64,000 nt of DNA from Synechococcus sp. MU1642 (GTDB lineage: Bacteria; Cyanobacteriota; Cyanobacteriia; PCC-6307; Cyanobiaceae). Position numbers and translations under genes: made by a program. A model generated the notes under the pieces. That model did no database searches and had not been told where the DNA came from. It saw only the letters and a program-made list of their open reading frames with translations. The stretch lies in the NCBI RefSeq assembly GCF_020514115.1, contig NZ_VTKZ01000008.1, positions 1-64,000 of the forward strand, written 5' to 3'. Every line of letters starts with the position of its first letter. The stretch's first letter is position 1. Positions 58,811-64,000 of the stretch are shown piece by piece.

Positions 58811-60311
58811 GCCAGGCCTCTTCGGCCACCCGAGAGCGGAACTGCCCCACCAGGGCATCGATCACAGCCTCAATGCTCATGCCATCGGTCACGAGCTCCA
58901 CCGCGTCCCCCGCCTGCACCAGAGGAGCCTCCTCACGCGAGCTGTCGAGGTGATCCCGTTCGGCGATCTGTGCTTCGAGCTCAGATCGCTCAGGCACCGG
59001 GAAGCCCCGCTGCTCCAGATCAAGAGCCCGGCGCCGGGCCCGCTCACCAACCGTCGCCGTGAGGAACACCTTCAGATCAGCATCCGGGAAAACAGCGGTG
59101 CCGATGTCGCGGCCCTCTGCCACCAAACCACCCTTTGCACCCATCGCTTTCTGTTGAGCGGTCAGCGCTTGCCTGACGCAACGGTGCGCGGCCACAGCCG
59201 AAACCGATGCTGTGACGTCCGGCGAGCGAATCGCGTCGCTCACGTCCTGCCCGTTCACCAACACCTGCTGGCCTCCACCAGGCAGCGACCGCAGCTGAAG
59301 GTCGAGATCGTTCAACAGCGGTGCAATGGACGCAGCATCCTGGGGGTCCACGCTGTTCTGTTGCACCAACCAGGTCACCGATCGGTACATCGCGCCCGTG
59401 TCGAGGTAGACCAGCCCCATCTGCTCAGCAAAGGCCCGGGTGACGGTGCTTTTGCCAGCACCGGCAGGACCATCAATGGCAACAAGAGGCTGGCGGGTCA
59501 TCAGAAAGACGTGATCGATCAATCGGGTCGTCCCGCAACGCACCGCCGCTGCCAACAGTGAGATGGCCGTTTCAGAGCCACAGGGCTGAAGTGTGTAGGG
59601 GTCGACCCTCTTTACATACTCCACCTCAAGGCCTGCTTCACCGAGGCTCAGGCGCACTGAGGTTTCGGGATCGGTGGGATCGGCACAGCGCAACGCCGAC
59701 GGCAGAGCAGCGGCTTGAGCCCTATCAGCAGAGGTGAGGTACTTGTTGCGGGAGCTCAAGGCAAGACCATCAAGTTCACGAACGGTGGGAACGGCCCGGA
59801 CTGCTACGTCCACATCGAGATCGGCCACTAGCCGGCGCAGGATCACCAGCTGCTGCCAGTCCTTTTCACCCAGCCAGAGGCAAGACGGCTCCACCAGCTG
59901 AAGTAGCCGGGCCACGACCGTGACCACACCATCGAAGTGACCTGGACGGGAGGCTCCACAAAGCTGGGTCTGCAGATCTGCCGGTGCTGAGCGCGATACC
60001 GCTGACTGGATCCCACTTGGATAGATGGCATCGACACTCGGTTCCCAGAGGGCATGGGCGCCAGAGCGTTCGGCTAAAACCCGATCCGCTTCAAGCGTTC
60101 GCGGGTAGCGATCAAAGTCTTCAGCTAGCCCGAATTGGAGTGGGTTGACGAACACACTCACCAGTACAGGCCCCTGTGCAGCAGCGAGGCGAATTAGTTC
60201 ACCGTGGCCCTGATGAAGCCCCCCCATGGTGGGCACAAATTGCAGGGGTCCACTGAGGTTGACCCGGAAGCTCTCCAGCTCGGGCTGGGTGGACAGAACA
60301 ACGCAGCTCAG
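58794..60311 (-). CDS. panC/cmk: Bifunctional pantothenate synthetase / cytidylate kinase
   Basis: A 505-residue fusion typical of cyanobacteria. The PanC half joins pantoate and beta-alanine (FVPTMGGLHQGHGELIRLAA); the Cmk half phosphorylates CMP (VAIDGPAGAGKSTVTRAFAE, GLVAEGRDIGTAVFPDADLK). No ATG, GTG or TTG lies early enough to give a full PanC N terminus. I propose a CTG at 60311 that overlaps the rlpA stop (CTGA), giving MSCVVLSTQPELESF. Starting at the ATG at 60236 would cut into the conserved FVPTMGG region. Confidence 0.9.
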   Translation of the reverse strand: MSCVVLSTQPELESFRVNLSGPLQFVPTMGGLHQGHGELIRLAAAQGPVLVSVFVNPLQFGLAEDFDRYPRTLEADRVLAERSGAHALWEPSVDAIYPSGIQSAVSRSAPADLQTQLCGASRPGHFDGVVTVVARLLQLVEPSCLWLGEKDWQQLVILRRLVADLDVDVAVRAVPTVRELDGLALSSRNKYLTSADRAQAAALPSALRCADPTDPETSVRLSLGEAGLEVEYVKRVDPYTLQPCGSETAISLLAAAVRCGTTRLIDHVFLMTRQPLVAIDGPAGAGKSTVTRAFAEQMGLVYLDTGAMYRSVTWLVQQNSVDPQDAASIAPLLNDLDLQLRSLPGGGQQVLVNGQDVSDAIRSPDVTASVSAVAAHRCVRQALTAQQKAMGAKGGLVAEGRDIGTAVFPDADLKVFLTATVGERARRRALDLEQRGFPVPERSELEAQIAERDHLDSSREEAPLVQAGDAVELVTDGMSIEAVIDALVGQFRSRVAEEAWPTPAG

Positions 60312-60886
60312 CGCAGCACCTCAAGCTTGACCTGGGCGATTCCAGAGGCAATCAAACCAAGATCAGAGGCAGCGCCATGGCCAAGGTCGATCACTCGGTG
60401 ATCAATGAAAGGTCCGCGGTCGTTGATGCGAATCACGGCTGTACGCCCATTCCAGAGGTTGGTCACGCGCACTTTCGTTCCAAAAGGAAGCGTGCGGTGA
60501 GCCGCCGTCATCGTGCCGGGCTTGTAGACCTCACCATTGGCAGTGCGGTTGCCATAAAAACCGGGGCCATACCAACTGGCCTCCCCAGTGATGACCTTCA
60601 CAACTTCAGGTAAGACCTTCAACTTCGGTTTGGGAAGTTCGGCAACTGGAGGCGCAACGACCGGTTTGACCTCCGCAGGGAAGAGCATTGCCTGGAGCTC
60701 GGAAGCCTGTGGCTCAGCGACCAGATCAAGGACGTCAATGGGTTGTGTTCCGTTGACCGAGAGGAAATCACTGGCCACCTCCGGTAGGAGTGCCGAACTC
60801 CCTGTAATTGCTCCGGAGAGCGTGGCCATCGTCATAAGGACTCGCATACAGAGCGGAGTGACCAAGACATGGAGAAGAACTCGCAA
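60308..60886 (-). CDS. RlpA-like double-psi beta-barrel protein
   Basis: A 192-residue envelope protein with an N-terminal signal-like helix, a proline-rich spacer (KPVVAPPVAELPKPKLKV) and the RlpA domain (EASWYGPGFYGNRTANGEVY, INDRGPFIDHRVIDLGHGAA). RlpA family members bind or cut peptidoglycan. It is upstream of panC-cmk. Confidence 0.87.
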   Translation of the reverse strand: MRVLLHVLVTPLCMRVLMTMATLSGAITGSSALLPEVASDFLSVNGTQPIDVLDLVAEPQASELQAMLFPAEVKPVVAPPVAELPKPKLKVLPEVVKVITGEASWYGPGFYGNRTANGEVYKPGTMTAAHRTLPFGTKVRVTNLWNGRTAVIRINDRGPFIDHRVIDLGHGAASDLGLIASGIAQVKLEVLR

Positions 60887-61164
60887 CTCCGGAGACGAGG
60901 CGTGTTCTCTTAAAAATTGTTTGTGACTCTAAAAAAACCGCTATCGAAAGAAAACTGGCCTTCATTGACCTTACCGGCACAGCCACCCAAGCCCGCCGCT
61001 AGGCGCAATCCCCGTACCGACTGGCAGATCAACGCCAGAACCCAAGCCCCCGCACATAAGCCACAAGCAAAAAGTGGATAAGCACAGCCAATCAGATGCT
61101 GTGACGACAAACAAAGCAGCACAGGCTCCGCGGCATTGCAGGATCGGTGCATCGGATTCGTTCC
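60887..61164. other. Spacer between rlpA and purM
   Basis: No gene is supported. It should hold the divergent promoters of the rlpA-like gene and purM. Confidence 0.5.
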
Positions 61165-62202
61165 ATGGATTACAAGAGCGCTGGAGTTGATGTCGAAGCC
61201 GGGCGCGCGTTCGTGCAGCGCATCAAGGCGTCTGTGGAAGCCACCCACCGTCCGGAGGTCATCGGTGGCCTCGGCGGTTTTGGCGGACTGATGCGTCTTC
61301 CACCCGGATTGCGCAAGCCCTTGCTGGTGTCGGGCACCGATGGCGTCGGGACCAAACTGGAACTAGCCCAGGAACATGGCAGCCATCACGGTGTGGGCAT
61401 CGACCTGGTGGCAATGTGCGTCAACGACGTGATCACGTCGGGAGCCGCGCCGCTCTTTTTTCTGGATTACATGGCCACCGGCGCCATAGCACCATCGGCA
61501 ATGGCCGAAGTTGTTGAAGGAATCGCCGATGGCTGCAGGCAAAGCGGCTGCGCCCTGCTTGGCGGCGAAACGGCCGAGATGCCAGGGTTTTACCCCCAGG
61601 GGCGTTACGATCTCGCAGGTTTTTGCGTGGCCGTCGTCGAAGAAGACGAGCTCATTGACGGCCAACGCATTCAGCCTGGCGACAGCGTGATCGGTGTGGC
61701 CAGCAGCGGCGTGCATAGCAACGGCTTCAGCCTGGTGCGCAAGGTGCTGGAACAGGCCAACGCAAATGCGAACACTGTGTATGGCGCCGACCAGCGCCCC
61801 CTGATCGGCGACTTGCTGGCGCCAACAACCCTGTATGCCGACCTGGTGCAGCACCTGCTGCATAGCGGATGCGAGCTCCACGGCATGGCCCACATCACCG
61901 GCGGGGGGCTACCGGAAAATCTTCCGCGCTGCCTGCCGGAGGGCTGCTCTGCGCGCATCGATGCCTCTAGCTGGACGAGGCCACCCCTCTTCCATTGGCT
62001 GCAGGAGGCCGGGGACATTCCCGAACGGGACCTTTGGCACACGTTCAACCTCGGCATCGGCTTCTGCCTCGTGGTGCCGGCGGGGAGCGAAGCCGCTGTG
62101 ATCGAGCACTGCCGAAGCAAGAACCATCAGCCCTGGGTGATTGGCAACGTGACCTCCAACACCCCAGGCAGCGCCGCTGTTCTCGAAGGTGTGCCCGCCT
62201 GA
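61165..62202 (+). CDS. purM: Phosphoribosylformylglycinamidine cyclo-ligase
   Basis: AIR synthetase of purine biosynthesis. The 345-residue protein has [40 protein letters not shown] and the later [13 protein letters not shown]. The ATG at 61165 ([13 protein letters not shown]) is the family start; six residues of upstream frame are not used. Confidence 0.95.
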   Translation: MDYKSAGVDVEAGRAFVQRIKASVEATHRPEVIGGLGGFGGLMRLPPGLRKPLLVSGTDGVGTKLELAQEHGSHHGVGIDLVAMCVNDVITSGAAPLFFLDYMATGAIAPSAMAEVVEGIADGCRQSGCALLGGETAEMPGFYPQGRYDLAGFCVAVVEEDELIDGQRIQPGDSVIGVASSGVHSNGFSLVRKVLEQANANANTVYGADQRPLIGDLLAPTTLYADLVQHLLHSGCELHGMAHITGGGLPENLPRCLPEGCSARIDASSWTRPPLFHWLQEAGDIPERDLWHTFNLGIGFCLVVPAGSEAAVIEHCRSKNHQPWVIGNVTSNTPGSAAVLEGVPA

Positions 62203-62320
62203 TTGCGTCAGTTTCAGACGGGTTTACCGCAGCAGAGCACCGGCCCAGAAGGGATCGAATAAGCTTCGTCTATGCACATCGGAACTTTTTCCGATAGCGA
62301 CGCCAATACATCTTTTTTCA

Positions 62321-62953
62321 ATGCCTTTTGATAAGCCCCAGCGCATTACGCGCCGTCGATCGTCTGCAGGGCCAGTTCCTCCCAGACGCCCTTTGCCTTC
62401 AGGCCAGGACAGGCAACAGGGCTACAGGCAGGGCGCACGACCAACATTTCTCACCCTCCGTGATCACGGCAAGGTCTTCGTGGCCGACATGCCCCACCTG
62501 TCGGATGGGCAACTAGCTCACATTTGCAAGGAAGCCCAGGAGGTTTTGGAAAGTCTCGAACGGCGAATTCAAGACATGGAGCAGGAGCTCAGTCATGGTC
62601 CTCAGGAGCGCGACACTCTGATCAAGGCGTCCACCAAACGTGACGTCACACGCCGGTTCATCCGCGCCATTCAGGACGAGCAGGATCATCGCCAGAACAA
62701 CCCTGCTCTGAGGAGCGCTGCAGGCGAATCGCTTCCGCGCACCTTTTTGGAAGTCGCCCGGCATCGACTGCCCGGGGCAACGTTTGATTCCTTGCTGCAG
62801 GAAGCCCTCGCCGCCTGCGCCCAGCAACAGGACACTCCCCCTGCCCCCACACGCTTGGAACCCTCACAGGACAAGGTCATTCCGATTCGCAATGACGGGG
62901 ACAGCCTCCCGGTGGTGGTGAGCCCAGCACCTGAATCCGCCTCGGAGGCCTGA
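62321..62953 (+). CDS. Hypothetical protein with basic N terminus
   Basis: A 210-residue product from MPFDKPQRITRRRSSAGP. A basic, proline-rich start is followed by a helical middle (HICKEAQEVLESLERRIQDM) and an acidic end. I know no function. It is convergent with the aldo/keto reductase. Confidence 0.6.
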   Translation: MPFDKPQRITRRRSSAGPVPPRRPLPSGQDRQQGYRQGARPTFLTLRDHGKVFVADMPHLSDGQLAHICKEAQEVLESLERRIQDMEQELSHGPQERDTLIKASTKRDVTRRFIRAIQDEQDHRQNNPALRSAAGESLPRTFLEVARHRLPGATFDSLLQEALAACAQQQDTPPAPTRLEPSQDKVIPIRNDGDSLPVVVSPAPESASEA

Positions 62954-62962
62954 GCACAACAC

Positions 62963-63994
62963 TCAGCGACTCTGAAAGGGATTGGCGGGCATACGCTCGC
63001 TGCAACGGATCCGGGCTTCATCCAACCGCTGACGCTCCTCAGGTGACATCGACCATTGCAGTGCAGCGGCAACATCCCTGGCCTGGTCTGGAGTTCGCAG
63101 CCCCGGGATCGGTGTTGTACCAAGAGCTCTGCACCAGTTCAAAGCAACTTGAACCATCGATGCCCCGCGTTCGATCGCGATGGCCTGGATCTCACTGCGC
63201 AACTCAAGACTGACCGGAAGCAGGCGCCGAAACAAACGGGCCCTCAACCAGGTGTCAGGGCCCCTCTCCTCAGCCCCGGGCGCACAACCCAGCACGCCGA
63301 AAGCCAGAGGGCTGTAGGCCAATACCTCCACATCAAGGTCCCTGCTGACAGCGATCAACTCGCGCAGCTGATCATCCGCAGGCGCCAAAAGCGAACACTG
63401 CACCTGAACGCTGCGGAGGGAAACGCCGCGTGCCAACAGACGGCGATGGATCAACACCAGGCGTTGAGGGCCCAGGTTGGACAGCCCCAACTCGTCCACC
63501 CGGCCAGCCAGAACGAGCTCAGCCAAACCATCGAGAAGGCCTTTCTCCTGCCAGGGGGCGTAACGCGCCGTACTCCAGTGCAATTGCACGCGCCGCAGCT
63601 GCCCCTTGAGCCGCGATCGACTGGCCTCGAAGGCAGCATCAAAGCCCCGACGCCCCCATCGCCAGGGGAATGGGGCCAACTTCGTGGCCACCGTCAACTG
63701 GGATCGGCGCAGGGCTGGCAACTCGGCCATGAAGTCGCCAAGCAGCGCTTCACTGCGTCCACTCAGGCTCCCCGTTCCATAAGAATCCGCGGTGTCGACC
63801 AAGTTGAGCCCAGAGCTGAGGGCCTGTCGAAACGTGGCACGAAGTCGAGTGTCGTCCCGCTGGGGGTCGTATCCCCAAACTGCCTTGTTACCCCAGGCCC
63901 AGGTGCCGAAACCGATGCCGTTCAACGGGGCAATGCTGCTTCCAGCCATGATCGCTGTCGACCTGCCCCGCTGCATGATGAGCGCATCCCCCAC
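62963..63994 (-). CDS. Aldo/keto reductase
   Basis: NAD(P)H-dependent TIM-barrel oxidoreductase of 343 residues. The catalytic residues are in VDTADSYGTGSLSGRSE (Asp, Tyr), VATKLAPFPWRWG (Lys) and VQLHWSTARY (His). LSNLGPQRLVLIHRR and the tail AGLRTPDQARDVAAAL fit the family (GLRTPDQARDV read directly). The start could also be 63949 (MAGSSIAPLNG). Substrate unknown. Confidence 0.87.
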   Translation of the reverse strand: MGDALIMQRGRSTAIMAGSSIAPLNGIGFGTWAWGNKAVWGYDPQRDDTRLRATFRQALSSGLNLVDTADSYGTGSLSGRSEALLGDFMAELPALRRSQLTVATKLAPFPWRWGRRGFDAAFEASRSRLKGQLRRVQLHWSTARYAPWQEKGLLDGLAELVLAGRVDELGLSNLGPQRLVLIHRRLLARGVSLRSVQVQCSLLAPADDQLRELIAVSRDLDVEVLAYSPLAFGVLGCAPGAEERGPDTWLRARLFRRLLPVSLELRSEIQAIAIERGASMVQVALNWCRALGTTPIPGLRTPDQARDVAAALQWSMSPEERQRLDEARIRCSERMPANPFQSR

Positions 63995-64000
63995 ACAGGA

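Overview
The window is from a marine Synechococcus-type picocyanobacterium. It carries psbB, psbT, psbM and petBD, and a cluster of about 30 kb for phycobilisome rods with phycocyanin and two phycoerythrins (PE-I and PE-II). This pairing, the 548-residue fused linker MpeD, and a chromatic acclimation (CA4) gene set point to a blue/green-acclimating marine strain (pigment type 3d, A-type island). The strain itself cannot be named from the sequence alone.

Region 1 (1 to 20.7 kb) is ordinary core genome. It starts with the 5' end of a 16S rRNA gene on the minus strand. Then come a neutral invertase, petD-petB, a carboxyl-terminal protease, an HD hydrolase, minC-minD-minE, a small LuxR-type protein overlapping tRNA-Thr, tsaC/sua5, prmC, a decayed dprA relic, a thioesterase, a tandem Usp protein, psbM, a ferredoxin, psbB-psbT, nrdR, rpsA, a HAD phosphatase, metK, a sugar kinase, a DUF2470 protein and comF.

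Region 2 (20.72 to 28.64 kb) is a genomic island in the 3' end of tRNA-Phe. It is bounded by a 27-bp direct repeat of the tRNA end and has a tyrosine integrase beside the right end. Matching pairs of a GGGAGC motif lie inside both ends and may be integrase arm sites. The cargo is small: leftward terminator-like hairpins, several proteins of about 60 residues, broken genes, and a duplicated module made of a serine-recombinase 3' end plus a small membrane protein gene.

Region 3 (28.6 to 58.8 kb) is mainly phycobilisome rod genes. It starts with a DedA-like protein and two unknown genes, one of which encodes a phycobiliprotein-like protein. Next are the rod linkers (cpcG2, cpeC, mpeD, cpeE), cpeS-cpeT-cpeR, three Nif11-like genes, mpeY-mpeB-mpeA and mpeC-mpeU. 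The AT-rich CA4 segment (about 44.0 to 48.1 kb: fciA, fciB, mpeZ and a Nif11-like gene) follows. After it come cpeYZ, cpeBA, cpeU, pebAB, rpcBA with rpcT, rpcE and rpcF, and a low-molecular-weight phosphatase. PebAB make phycoerythrobilin, the lyases attach or isomerise it on alpha and beta subunits, and the linkers stack the discs. In CA4, MpeZ (lyase-isomerase) and MpeY (lyase) are expected to compete for one PE-II alpha cysteine under FciA/FciB control. A motif TTGATARGAAGTG, new to me, occurs exactly or nearly so upstream of fciA, mpeZ and the Nif11-like gene.

Region 4 (58.8 to 64 kb) returns to core genes: a panC-cmk fusion, an RlpA-like protein, purM, an unknown protein and an aldo/keto reductase.
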